Shown in pieces: positions 27,835 to 36,090 of a stretch of DNA of 64,000 nt. Source of the stretch: SG8-4 sp964598225 (lineage in GTDB: Bacteria > Planctomycetota > Phycisphaerae > Sedimentisphaerales > Anaerobacaceae); NCBI GenBank assembly GCA_964598225.1, contig CAZRBG010000024.1, positions 10,160 to 74,159 of the forward strand. Direction: 5' to 3'. Position numbers and translations under genes: made by a program. Within the stretch, counting starts at the first letter, position 1, and each line of letters begins with the position of its first letter. The notes under the pieces were generated by a model. It saw only the letters and a program-made list of their open reading frames with translations, was not told where the DNA came from and did no database searches.

Positions 27835-27851
27835 GTTCATTCAGCGGTTTA

Positions 27852-28871
27852 TCATTTGACTACAGGCGTAAGAACAATATTTCGATAGCTGACTGCCGTG
27901 TGGTCGCCCTGGAGGTAGATCGGGCCGGGTTTGAATTCGTCCGACCAAAGCGCGCCGCCCGTGCAGCCAAGCAGCGGCTGATTGTCGATAATCGTCTTGC
28001 CGTTAAGCACCACGGTTACGTGGCGGTCCACCAGGGTTATGTCCATAGTCTGCCATTGGCCGGCGGCTTTTTCGGCGTTTACGGCAGGTTTAATTCGGCT
28101 GTAAATTGCGCCCATGTGGTGCGAATCGAGAGGCTTGCCGTAGCTGTCGCTGATCTGGACCTCGTAAATGCCCCGCAGATAGATGCCGCTGTTGCCTTTT
28201 TCGGGGACTTTCACCTCAAGCTTCAGGTTGAAGTCCTCGAATTCGCCGACGGTGCGCAGGTTGCCGTAAGAAATGTGACGCTTGCCCTCGGGTTGAACCG
28301 GATTATTGACAAGAACGCCGTTCTCGATCGACCAGCCGTTTTTTCGCTTTGGATTAACGAGCTTCCACTTTTTCATATCGGTGCCGTCAAAGAGCACAAT
28401 TTGCTCACCGTACTTGGTCTTCGACAGGTCGGGCTTCGGCGGCAAATCGGGAATTCTCTTGCCGGTAAAGTCATTGCGACTCTGGCCCTTGCCGTTTCTT
28501 TTGGGTCGGATGTGAGTTAATTTCATGGTATCTGCGGAGAACCTGGCAAGGATCTTCTCTTTGATAGTATCGGTCTTGATCACTTTGCCTTTGGCGTTTC
28601 TGCGTCGAATCTTCCGGATACGTTCGATTTCAAAGATGTTATCGGTTCTATCGACATCACGATCCACTCGGACCACACTTCCACCACCCCAGAGCAGGTC
28701 CGCCACCAACCGTCCGTCCTTCTTGGCGATTCCTAACCAACCGGGTCCTCCCCCGGGAATGGTCAGCGCCCACCGGCTAATATATGGATCGGCGGTCTCC
28801 GCGACGGAAACTGTCACACAGGCGAGCGAGAAAGCCAACAATGCCGAAACGAGATGGGTGTTCTTGTTCAT
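27852..28871 (-). CDS. DUF1080 (3-keto-glycoside hydrolase-like) secreted protein
   Basis: A 339-residue protein with a signal peptide (LLAFSLACVTVSVAE). The N-terminal part (about 25-130) is basic and not recognised. The C-terminal part (about 145-339) is a DUF1080 concanavalin-like domain: IVLFDGTDMKKWK, NSGIYLRGIYEVQISDS, GQWQTMDITLVDRHVTVVLNG and PIYLQGDHTAVSYRNI. DUF1080 members in Bacteroidetes and planctomycetes include 3-keto-disaccharide hydrolases/lyases, so an extracytoplasmic sugar function is likely. The ribosome site AAGGAG stands six bases before the ATG. Neighbouring genes of carbohydrate type fit this role. Confidence 0.87.
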   Translation of the reverse strand: MNKNTHLVSALLAFSLACVTVSVAETADPYISRWALTIPGGGPGWLGIAKKDGRLVADLLWGGGSVVRVDRDVDRTDNIFEIERIRKIRRRNAKGKVIKTDTIKEKILARFSADTMKLTHIRPKRNGKGQSRNDFTGKRIPDLPPKPDLSKTKYGEQIVLFDGTDMKKWKLVNPKRKNGWSIENGVLVNNPVQPEGKRHISYGNLRTVGEFEDFNLKLEVKVPEKGNSGIYLRGIYEVQISDSYGKPLDSHHMGAIYSRIKPAVNAEKAAGQWQTMDITLVDRHVTVVLNGKTIIDNQPLLGCTGGALWSDEFKPGPIYLQGDHTAVSYRNIVLTPVVK

Positions 28872-28936
28872 AGATGCTCCTTTCGTTGAATACTGTCAGC
28901 AATACCATACCAGAAGCCGATGGAGATTTCAACAAG

Positions 28937-28965
28937 TTGTCGGGCGGGGACTGATGGATTATAAT
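28937..28965 (+). promoter_or_regulatory. Promoter of the class II aldolase gene
   Basis: TTGTCG (28937-28942), a 17-base spacer and TATAAT (28960-28965). The start codon is at 28994, so the leader is about 20 bases, with AAAGGA as ribosome site. Confidence 0.6.
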
Positions 28966-28993
28966 CGCCGCGATATTTGCCGAAAGGATACAG

Positions 28994-29848
28994 ATGCTTG
29001 TAACTTTGAAAGAGGTGCTAATCGACGCACGGAAGAACGGCTACGCCGTGCCGGCTTTCGACTGCGTAGAGGACGTGATGGTCAGGACAATCCTGGAAAC
29101 CTGCCAGCGGCTGCGGTCGCCGGTCGTTCTGATGTGCCTCGTCGGGCAGGACCTGGACGGCAACGGCTGGCGATATATCCCGGGGCTGGTCAGGGCGGTT
29201 GCCGATTTTCACGATATTCCGGTCGCGCTGAACCTCGACCACGCTACCGATCTGGATACGATAAAGAAAGGACTCGACGCCGGCTTTACCTCGGTTATGA
29301 TCGACGGCTCGGCCCTGCCTTTTGCTGCAAATGCCGAGATCACCAAAGCGGTAGTGGAGATGGCGCATCCGACGGGCATTAGCGTTGAAGGAGAACTGGG
29401 CTTTGTGGGCGGCCAGGATTTGCTGGCAACGGTCGACAACGAATCGGTGTTAACCGAGCCGGACGAGGTGGAAAGATTCGTCGATGTGACGGGAGTTGAT
29501 GCGCTGGCCGTTTCGATAGGCACTTCTCACGGCGTTTATAAGTCGCTTCCGAATCTGAACATCGACAAGCTCAGAGAAATAAACGCGGTAAGCTCGATCC
29601 CGCTGGTGCTTCACGGCGGCTCCGGCACGCCGAATGACCAAATCCAAAATGCCGTGAAGAACGGCATCTGCAAGCTGAACATTTACTCGGATTGCCGGGC
29701 CGCAATGGCAAGAGGTTTGGGAAGGTCCGTCGGCCCCAGGACGAGGAAGGACCCGCCTGTGCAGGAACTGTTCGGCCCGATCAAAGAAGAGCTCGCAAAA
29801 GTCGTCGAAGAGAAAATCCGGCTTTTATATGCGAACGGTCGAGCTTAG
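28994..29848 (+). CDS. Class II ketose-bisphosphate aldolase family
   Basis: A 284-residue TIM-barrel aldolase. The zinc-binding pattern is visible: LDHATDL (His near 83), SVEGELGFVGG (Glu near 135), GTSHGVYK (His near 178) and LHGGSGTP (His near 207). It carries the GGSG phosphate-binding loop. The family cleaves fructose-, tagatose- or similar ketose phosphates into dihydroxyacetone phosphate and an aldehyde. The sequence departs from true FbaA in its N-terminal part, so a specialised sugar substrate is as likely as glycolysis. It stands alone on the + strand behind its own promoter and ahead of an aldo/keto reductase gene with a separate promoter. Confidence 0.88.
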   Translation: MLVTLKEVLIDARKNGYAVPAFDCVEDVMVRTILETCQRLRSPVVLMCLVGQDLDGNGWRYIPGLVRAVADFHDIPVALNLDHATDLDTIKKGLDAGFTSVMIDGSALPFAANAEITKAVVEMAHPTGISVEGELGFVGGQDLLATVDNESVLTEPDEVERFVDVTGVDALAVSIGTSHGVYKSLPNLNIDKLREINAVSSIPLVLHGGSGTPNDQIQNAVKNGICKLNIYSDCRAAMARGLGRSVGPRTRKDPPVQELFGPIKEELAKVVEEKIRLLYANGRA

Positions 29849-29876
29849 GTCTCCGTATACACCTTTAAATCTAAAC

Positions 29877-29905
29877 TTGAGTACGGCACGGCGGCTTGTT
29901 ATAAT
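29877..29905 (+). promoter_or_regulatory. Promoter of the aldo/keto reductase gene
   Basis: TTGAGT (29877-29882), 17-base spacer, TATAAT (29900-29905) preceded by TGT, so also an extended -10. It is about 60 bases before the chosen start at 29966. Confidence 0.65.
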
Positions 29906-29965
29906 TGCTGTAAGCCATTGCGGAATATCGCAGTTCTGACATTAGTCAAGGAAAGGATGCAAACG

Positions 29966-30961
29966 ATGGAACGACAATACTCAACTCGACGAGATTTCAT
30001 TAAAAAGACGGCTTATGGACTCTTCGCCGCCAATACCTTTGGCTACGCTTGGGCCGCCTCCGGCAAATCAGTAATTCCAACGAGACCCTTAGGCGGCACC
30101 GGGGTGAAGGTTTCAATGCTCTGTCTGGGAGGCCACCACATCGGCCGGATCAGGGACGACAGCCGGTCTATCAGACTGATTCGAAAAGCCATCGACTCGG
30201 GCGTAACGTTTATGGACAACGCCTGGGAGTACCACCGCGGGCGATCCGAGGAGCTCATGGGCCGGGCGCTTGAGGACGGCTATCGCAAAAAGGCGTTTCT
30301 TATGACAAAGCACCACGGCCGCGACAAGAAGACGGCCATGAAACACCTGGAGGACAGCCTGCGCCGGTTGCGAACCGACGTCATCGACCTGTGGCAATTC
30401 CACGAAGTGGTCTACGACGACGACCCGGACATGATCTTCGCTCCCGACGGCGGCATCGCGGCGGCGGACCTGGCCAAGAAACAGGGCAAAGTCCGCTTCA
30501 TCGGATTCACCGGCCACCGGGACCCGCTGCTGCACCTCAAGATGCTCGCTTATGAGTATCCGTGGGACGCCGTCCAGATGCCGATGAACGTAATGGATCC
30601 CCACTACAAGAGCTTTCAGAAGCACGTGCTGCCGGTATTGATCAAACGCAACATAGGCGTCCTTGCGATGAAGACCCTCGCGAGCAGTCATGTGCTGCGG
30701 GCCGATGTGACTACCGCTGAAGAAGCGTTGAGATACGTATGGAGCCAGCCGGTTTCGACCATCGTCTCGGGGATGGAATCGGAGAAGCTGCTCGACGCCA
30801 ACGTCGCCGCGGCGATGAATTTCGATCCGATGGGTTCCGAGCAGCAGACGGCGCTGCTGGCAAAAACGAAAAAGGCCGGGCTGACCGGCAAGTTCGAGCC
30901 GTTCAAGACAGCGCCCAATTTCGACGGCCCCGTTGGTCGCCGGCTCCATGGGGTCAGTTGA
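29966..30961 (+). CDS. Tat-exported aldo/keto reductase
   Basis: A 331-residue protein. The ATG at 29966 starts a twin-arginine type leader (STRRDFIKKTAYGLFAANTF) and has GAAAGG nine bases upstream; an earlier in-frame ATG has its Shine-Dalgarno sequence too close. The aldo/keto reductase fold carries the catalytic tetrad: Asp and Tyr in MDNAWEYHRGRS, Lys in LMTKHHG, His in DLWQFHEV. The cofactor should be NADPH. Tat export of a cofactor-loaded AKR is common among planctomycetes (Gfo/Idh and AKR proteins with Tat leaders). The substrate is unknown, probably a sugar or aldehyde. Confidence 0.87.
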   Translation: MERQYSTRRDFIKKTAYGLFAANTFGYAWAASGKSVIPTRPLGGTGVKVSMLCLGGHHIGRIRDDSRSIRLIRKAIDSGVTFMDNAWEYHRGRSEELMGRALEDGYRKKAFLMTKHHGRDKKTAMKHLEDSLRRLRTDVIDLWQFHEVVYDDDPDMIFAPDGGIAAADLAKKQGKVRFIGFTGHRDPLLHLKMLAYEYPWDAVQMPMNVMDPHYKSFQKHVLPVLIKRNIGVLAMKTLASSHVLRADVTTAEEALRYVWSQPVSTIVSGMESEKLLDANVAAAMNFDPMGSEQQTALLAKTKKAGLTGKFEPFKTAPNFDGPVGRRLHGVS

Positions 30962-30975
30962 CATACGAACGAGTC

Positions 30976-31053
30976 GTTCGTAGTGACGCCGTAAGGCGTT
31001 ATCTTAAAATGCTCTCCGCAGGATGGCCAAGCCATTACGAGCACACTACAAAC
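30976..31053. repeat. MITE-like element, GTTYGTAGTG ends (copy C)
   Basis: 78 bases from GTTCGTAGTG to CACTACAAAC. The core GGATGGCCAAGCCATTACGA is the same as in copy A (24453-24531). It fills most of the gap between the AKR and 2-hydroxyacid dehydrogenase genes. Confidence 0.85.
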
Positions 31054-31065
31054 GGAATTCATCGG

Positions 31066-32106
31066 ATGAGATTACTTGCCATAAGTGATACATATATTCC
31101 CGCCGTTTTCATGAGAGACGGTCTGGCGGAGTTGAAGGACTCTGGCGTTGATGTTGAAGTCCGCCATTGGGAACATGACGACCTGATCGGTTTGCAGCAG
31201 GACAACCTCAAAATAGAGACCGGCGGTCCGGATGCAGTAAAACTGCCCGACAGCATCACGCAAGACCTCGCGTCCTTTGACATTGTGGTGGTGCAGTTCG
31301 CGCCGGTGAGCGGCTCTTTTATAGATCGAGCCAGGAGCCTCAAATTGATCGGTGTGCTCAGAGGCGGCGTAGAGAATGTCGCGGTCGAACACGCGACTAA
31401 GAAGGGCATCTCGGTAATGAACACGCCCGGCAGGAACGCGCGGGCCGTAGCCGAGTGTACGATGGGACTGATTCTTGCCGAGATTCGAAATATCGCACGC
31501 TCCCACTCCGACCTCAAGCGAGGCAACTGGCACAGATCGTTTCCCAACAGTGACGCGATACCCGAGCTCTGCGGCAAAACCGTTGGCCTCGTCGGCTATG
31601 GCGCAGTTGCGCATCTGGTTGCGGGCTATTTGAAGGCATTCGGAAGCAGGATCATTGCCTTTGATCCATATTTTGGAGGTGACGCGCCTCCGGCAGATTT
31701 GGTCGATCTTGAGTACCTGCTGAGCAACTCAGACGCGGTTTCTCTTCACGCCAGGCTCACCGACGAGAACTATCATTTGATCGGCGAGAAAGAGTTGGCG
31801 ATGATGAAGCCGACAGCCGTTTTGGTAAACACCGCCCGAAGCGGCCTCATCGATGAGCTTGCTCTGATAGAAGCTCTGGAGCAAAAGAAGATCGCCGGTG
31901 CGGCACTCGACGTGTTCGATCAGGAACCTCTGCCCGCCGATCATCCTTTCATCCGCCTGAAGAATGTCACCATAACGGCGCACTTAGCCGGCAGCACAAT
32001 AGACTCATTCAAGAACAGTCCCAAAATGATGGCCGGCCATCTGAAAAACTGCCTGACCGGCGGCGGGAACCTGCCGATCATCAACGGCGTTCGGCCCAAA
32101 TTATAA
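31066..32106 (+). CDS. D-isomer-specific 2-hydroxyacid dehydrogenase
   Basis: A 346-residue protein. The ATG at 31066 begins the first Rossmann-like strand (MRLLAISDTY). The longer open frame upstream covers the AKR gene and a repeat and is rejected. NAD-binding GYGAVAHLVAGYL near residue 175, the catalytic Arg in NTARSGLIDE, Glu in DVFDQEPLP and His in TAHLAGSTIDS are all present. It resembles 3-phosphoglycerate dehydrogenase-like enzymes but lacks the ACT domain. The substrate is unknown; a sugar-acid pathway is possible given the neighbours. Confidence 0.88.
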   Translation: MRLLAISDTYIPAVFMRDGLAELKDSGVDVEVRHWEHDDLIGLQQDNLKIETGGPDAVKLPDSITQDLASFDIVVVQFAPVSGSFIDRARSLKLIGVLRGGVENVAVEHATKKGISVMNTPGRNARAVAECTMGLILAEIRNIARSHSDLKRGNWHRSFPNSDAIPELCGKTVGLVGYGAVAHLVAGYLKAFGSRIIAFDPYFGGDAPPADLVDLEYLLSNSDAVSLHARLTDENYHLIGEKELAMMKPTAVLVNTARSGLIDELALIEALEQKKIAGAALDVFDQEPLPADHPFIRLKNVTITAHLAGSTIDSFKNSPKMMAGHLKNCLTGGGNLPIINGVRPKL

Positions 32107-32185
32107 CTTAGACAGGCACCAGTCCATCTCGCCGACAATGCGCATAAACCATTCGTTACAGTCGAGCGCCAGGGTGGTAAGGTTC

Positions 32186-32659
32186 TTATTTTGCAGCCAT
32201 CATGTCTTCGGGCATCTGCACGGCGACTACTTGTCCTCGCGCACAGATCTTCCCTTCCGCCGACAATGTCGCCGCGACTACGACCTTTCGCTCCTTGATT
32301 TCCTCCGCTCGCGCTCGAATCTCCAGAGGCACTCCGAGCGGCGTGGGATGCAGATAATCCACGTGCAGCGCAGCAGTAACGAAACGAGGCAGGGTTTCTG
32401 GGACCTTGCCGGGATTCTCGGCTCTGTGCTTTGCCGCTGCCGCTGTGCCGATACAGTGACAGTCGATAAGCGAGGCGATCATTCCGCCGTAGACATAGCC
32501 TGAGACGCCGATGTGATATGGTCGCGGCTCGAAGACGGCGACTGTTTCGTCACCGTCCCAATAGCTTCTTATTTGCAGTCCGTGTTCATTGAGTGTGCCG
32601 CAACCGTAACAGTGGCGGAATTCCTCCGGGTACAAGTCCTGAAATGCTTTTCGGTCCAT
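32186..32659 (-). CDS. PaaI/hotdog-family thioesterase
   Basis: A 157-residue hotdog-fold protein. The helix-containing motif VYGGMIASLIDCHCIGTAAAA and the following ALHVDYLHPTPLG are typical of the PaaI/YbgC-like acyl-CoA thioesterases. The N-terminus HCYGCGTLNEHGLQIRSYW, with two cysteines, is shared by a subgroup. Likely hydrolyses an acyl-CoA; the substrate is unknown. It stands alone on the minus strand, 79 bases after the end of the convergent dehydrogenase gene. Confidence 0.85.
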   Translation of the reverse strand: MDRKAFQDLYPEEFRHCYGCGTLNEHGLQIRSYWDGDETVAVFEPRPYHIGVSGYVYGGMIASLIDCHCIGTAAAAKHRAENPGKVPETLPRFVTAALHVDYLHPTPLGVPLEIRARAEEIKERKVVVAATLSAEGKICARGQVVAVQMPEDMMAAK

Positions 32660-32736
32660 AATTCACCGCAGCGTATGATCATCTCCACTGCAATGACAAA
32701 TGTCAAGCAAAGACATTCGTAGTTTTGAGATACTCT

Positions 32737-33186
32737 CTACGCCCATTTCTGCAATTCGATTATATTTCCTTCCGGGTCGGTTATATAGATAAATGTGATC
32801 GTCCCGGCGTTCGCGATCTCAACTGTTACCAACTCACCCACACAACCGCCACCTGCTGCGAGCACCTCGTCTCGTGCCGCTTCCACGTCGTCGACCTCGA
32901 AAGCAATGTGAGCAAAGCCCGGCCGGTTTATCGCCGTGGCAAGTCTCTCCTCTGCCCTGTTATACTCGAATATCTCGAGAGTAGGTCCATCGTCGCCGCA
33001 ACCTGGAAGCCGCAGGTGAATCCCCTGAACACCGGCGTCCGGCACTCCGGTGCACCGCTCGACCCATTCTGCCGAGCTCTTTCTCTCAGGCGGCACGGGC
33101 GTGCAACCGAGAGCCTGCTCATAGAAATACGCAAGCTTGCGCCAGTCTTCGGCAACAATGTTTGTGTGTCTGTATCTTGCTTTCAT
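32737..33186 (-). CDS. VOC-family (glyoxalase-like) protein
   Basis: A 149-residue protein with the two beta-alpha-beta-beta-beta modules of the vicinal-oxygen-chelate family (RYRHTNIVAEDWRKLAYFYE; GFAHIAFEVDDVEAARDEV; YITDPEGNIIELQKW). Metal ligands by pattern are His 5, Glu 72, His 94 and Glu 145. Its start overlaps the stop of the M20 gene by one base (TAATG), so the two are co-translated. The reaction cannot be specified: glyoxalase, epimerase and dioxygenase members look alike at this level. Confidence 0.85.
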   Translation of the reverse strand: MKARYRHTNIVAEDWRKLAYFYEQALGCTPVPPERKSSAEWVERCTGVPDAGVQGIHLRLPGCGDDGPTLEIFEYNRAEERLATAINRPGFAHIAFEVDDVEAARDEVLAAGGGCVGELVTVEIANAGTITFIYITDPEGNIIELQKWA

Positions 33187-34631
33187 TAGTTCTGTGCCTT
33201 TCCGATTGGCGGTTTTTGGTCTGCCGGTACCGGTGATTGATAAGGTTTGCCTTCGGTGGCTTCAAGGAAGGATTGTTTGGCTTCTTTTACTAATTCCGCG
33301 TTCGTAAGAATGTCTAGGCCCGTGGCGGCGATCACCTTGGCGGCAACGACGGCTCCCTTTCGCCCAGCCTGTGTTCCGCTGCAGGCGGTGGTGGCCCAAC
33401 TGTGCCAGGGGACGTCCTCGGCCGCCGTTGCCACGCGGAAGCCCGCCGTCGGGACGATCCAGCTAACTTCCGCCACATCGGTCGAGCCGCCTTTTACTTC
33501 GCCCAGATCATCGGGCAGCGGCTTTATCTTGTCGCTGAATCCCTTTTCCTCCTTGCCGGTGATGCGCTGGAGCTTGCGGGCGAATTCGTGATCGGACTCG
33601 GTAAACGCCGGCGCGCCGACGAGTTCGAGATTCTTCTGAAGAGCTTCCTGCAAAGGCCGGTTCAACAGGTATTCGTGCACGCCGGTTATCAGGTGGACTT
33701 TGTGAGTGGTCTCGGTGGCAAGGGCCGCGCCTTCGGCGATTTTGAGGATTCGGTCGTAATATTTGCTTACCTCGGCGCGATTTATGTCGCGGACGTAATA
33801 CCACACCTTTGCATAATCCGGCACAACATTGGGTGCATCGCCGGCGTTCGGGATGACGTAATGAATCCGTGCCGTGGGCTTTACGTGCTCTCGCATCATG
33901 TTGACCCCGTAATTCATCATCTCGACGGCGTCGAGAGCGCTTCTCCCGTTCCAGGGATCGGCCGAGCCGTGGGCCGTCTGGCCGAAGAACTCGACCTCGA
34001 AGCTGTTCATCGCCCGCCCGGACTGGTTACGGACTTCATTTGTGGAGCTTGGGTGCCATTCCAAAACCGCGTCCAGCCCGTCGAAAACGCCGGCTTTGGC
34101 CATGTAAACCTTGCCGATAAGCGTCTCTTCGGCGGGAGTGCCGAACAGCTTGACCGTGCCCTTGAGACCTTCTGCTTCAATTAGCTGCTTCAGCGCTATA
34201 GCCCCGCCTACGCTTGCGGCCCCGAAAAGATTGTGCCCGCACCCGTGGCCGGAAGTAACGCCGTCTGCCCGGGGTTTGCGCTCAGCGACCGCCTGATTGC
34301 CGACACCGGGAAGCGCGTCGTATTCTGCGAGAATGCCGATCACAGGTGAACCTGTCCCGTACGTCGCCACAAAGGCCGTGGGCATATCCGCAACGCCGGC
34401 TTCAACATTGAAGCCGGCGTCGTCGAGCTTACGAACAAGCAGACCGGCCGAGCGCGTCTCAGCCAGTCCCAGCTCCGCGTAATCCCACAGTTTCATCGCC
34501 ATCTCCTCAATCAACGGCTCAATCGAGTCCACCCGCTCGATAGCAGCCTGTTTAAGGCGTTCGGATTTTCGCCCGAATGTCGGCGACGCACCCGCGGCCA
34601 AGATTACGGCAAGAGTCAGGATCCCAAGCAT
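33186..34631 (-). CDS. M20 family amidohydrolase (AbgB-like), secreted
   Basis: A 481-residue protein. I place the start at 34631, where a signal peptide begins (MLGILTLAVILAAGASPTFG); the open frame extends 77 codons further upstream but through repeat DNA. The metallopeptidase motifs are ILAEYDALPGVGN, GHGCGHNLFGAAS (metal-binding), TPAEETLIGK (general base and ligand) and LEWHPSS. It resembles p-aminobenzoyl-glutamate hydrolase subunit B. These enzymes split N-acyl amino acids; this one would act in the periplasm. It is coupled to the VOC gene downstream. Confidence 0.87.
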   Translation of the reverse strand: MLGILTLAVILAAGASPTFGRKSERLKQAAIERVDSIEPLIEEMAMKLWDYAELGLAETRSAGLLVRKLDDAGFNVEAGVADMPTAFVATYGTGSPVIGILAEYDALPGVGNQAVAERKPRADGVTSGHGCGHNLFGAASVGGAIALKQLIEAEGLKGTVKLFGTPAEETLIGKVYMAKAGVFDGLDAVLEWHPSSTNEVRNQSGRAMNSFEVEFFGQTAHGSADPWNGRSALDAVEMMNYGVNMMREHVKPTARIHYVIPNAGDAPNVVPDYAKVWYYVRDINRAEVSKYYDRILKIAEGAALATETTHKVHLITGVHEYLLNRPLQEALQKNLELVGAPAFTESDHEFARKLQRITGKEEKGFSDKIKPLPDDLGEVKGGSTDVAEVSWIVPTAGFRVATAAEDVPWHSWATTACSGTQAGRKGAVVAAKVIAATGLDILTNAELVKEAKQSFLEATEGKPYQSPVPADQKPPIGKAQN

Positions 34632-34969
34632 TACGGACCCGATATTGGTTTCGTTTGGCTTTGTTTCTCCAAATGTGTTTCCGCAGCACGCAGCACGCAG
34701 CACGAATAAATTGGCTTTGTTTTGCAAAAAAACTGATTTCACAGCGCGATTTCGACCCCAAATGCGTACACCTGTATGGTGGACTGCTCGGTCACCAGCC
34801 GGACGGAGAAGATTCTCAGTATTCGTTGGCTCCATGGTTTGATGTGATATTGAACTGTTCATTTTTCATTCTAATCCATTAGTTAGGTAAGTATTATACC
34901 ATAAATGAGAAAGGTTGTCAATTAATTGTTGGAGGTTATTCTGTCTTGTCGCCGATGCCGTGCCGCTGG
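34632..34969. repeat. QNKAN-type and GCAGCACGCA repeats, intergenic
   Basis: Upstream of the M20 gene the minus strand reads FLQNKANL and later GETKPNET, two units of a repeat often mistranslated in planctomycete genomes (TTGGCTTTGTTT on the plus strand at about 34657 and 34711). Between them lies a tandem run of GCAGCACGCA type (34682-34704). The remainder (34800-34969) is AT-rich with no recognised feature. Confidence 0.6.
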
Positions 34970-35938
34970 TCAACGAGGCTGAGCGTCATTGATATCTGCA
35001 GATTCATACTCTTGCCGCCAATTCGGGTCGCTGGTCCGAAATGCCGGTCCACCCTGTACTTCCTTCACGAAAAGATCGAGTTCACTCAACACGTCCATGT
35101 TATCCATAACTTGTTGCCTGGACAATGATATTGTTCGGAGTTCCGGCATTCGGCAGAGAGGCTGAAGATCGGTTACGTCAGTTCCTATCAGATTCAGGAA
35201 TTGTATTTTTGTGCCCTTCAAAGGCGAGATATCGCTTACAGGAGATTTTACCAGAGACAAACTGCGAAGGGCGGATTTGTTCAGGGGATTCAGGCCAGTA
35301 ACCTGTGTGTTAATCAGTTCCAGCCTGGCGATTGGTAATTCGGCCAGTGGGCTGATATCTTTAACCTGGGGACCGGCCAGACTAACGCTTTTCCAACCCT
35401 TGCCCCTGCCCCAGTAAATATGTACAACGGGAAGCCCTTTAGCTTCCAGAGCTGCTCTAATGCTCTCTTCCTTATTCCTATCGGATCTGGTTCGAACATG
35501 ATTGACCCATTCCGGCATAATCTGACGCAATTGCAATACGGCTCCTGTTGCAAATATGAGCAGGAATATGCACAGCGCGATACTCCTGATCTGCATTTTC
35601 GCTTTCGGCCACGAGCCTTTGGGTTCATCGTCCCGGACATTTTGCAGACGCGAGTATATAGACCGGCGGTCAAAAGCCCATACAATGAAAACCAGACCAA
35701 CGAACGTTGTGGACAGCGCATGCAACCGCATATTCTCACACCGTAGAGCCTTCGCTGGTTCGAGGGATTGTAACAAAGTCTTGCTATCTAATTTTAACCA
35801 TACAGTTTTCCTGACATAGGGGCGTCTCTGCTCGTAGTAATCCTCAAGTGCGATCCTGGCCGCTCTTATGCCATAAAGTCCGATGAAAAACAGGATAATA
35901 CCGAGCGACAGGATAGGAATGAAATAACTTCTTTTCAT
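34970..35938 (-). CDS. Membrane protein with leucine-rich repeats
   Basis: A 322-residue protein. The ATG at 35938 follows AAGGAT and begins KRSYFIPILSLGIILFFIGL, the first membrane helix; an earlier in-frame start gives a charged, unlikely N-terminus. Two more hydrophobic segments lie near residues 75-90 and 118-138. The C-terminal third has about five leucine-rich repeats of 20-22 residues (ISPLAELPIARLELINTQVT; ISPLKGTKIQFLNLIGTDVT), which form a protein-binding surface. Localisation suggests a membrane-anchored interaction module. The function is unknown. Confidence 0.75.
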   Translation of the reverse strand: MKRSYFIPILSLGIILFFIGLYGIRAARIALEDYYEQRRPYVRKTVWLKLDSKTLLQSLEPAKALRCENMRLHALSTTFVGLVFIVWAFDRRSIYSRLQNVRDDEPKGSWPKAKMQIRSIALCIFLLIFATGAVLQLRQIMPEWVNHVRTRSDRNKEESIRAALEAKGLPVVHIYWGRGKGWKSVSLAGPQVKDISPLAELPIARLELINTQVTGLNPLNKSALRSLSLVKSPVSDISPLKGTKIQFLNLIGTDVTDLQPLCRMPELRTISLSRQQVMDNMDVLSELDLFVKEVQGGPAFRTSDPNWRQEYESADINDAQPR

Positions 35939-36090
35939 TTTATCATCCTTAATCCTCTTGCGCTGAAAGTCCTGCAATAACCTGCGAAGATCTGACACAT
36001 AATGTTCTGCGCGAACTTACGATTTGAACGAGTCGTCTTGTTAATGACCGATGGGGCAAGCCTCACCCTGCTTTTTTGGCGTTTTATGGA

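Larger units (their letters stand above)
27430..27851. other. Intergenic region with nested repeats
   Basis: This is 422 bases between two leftward genes. It consists almost wholly of the nested element 27536-27786 and the inverted repeat at 27797-27834. The first hundred bases (27430-27535), upstream of the HzsA-like gene, are AT-rich and should hold its promoter, but no convincing boxes were seen. Confidence 0.6.

Noticed and set aside
30739..31065. N-terminal extension of the 2-hydroxyacid dehydrogenase
   Set aside because: The extension overlaps the aldo/keto reductase gene and a MITE-like repeat; the domain begins at the ATG at 31066.
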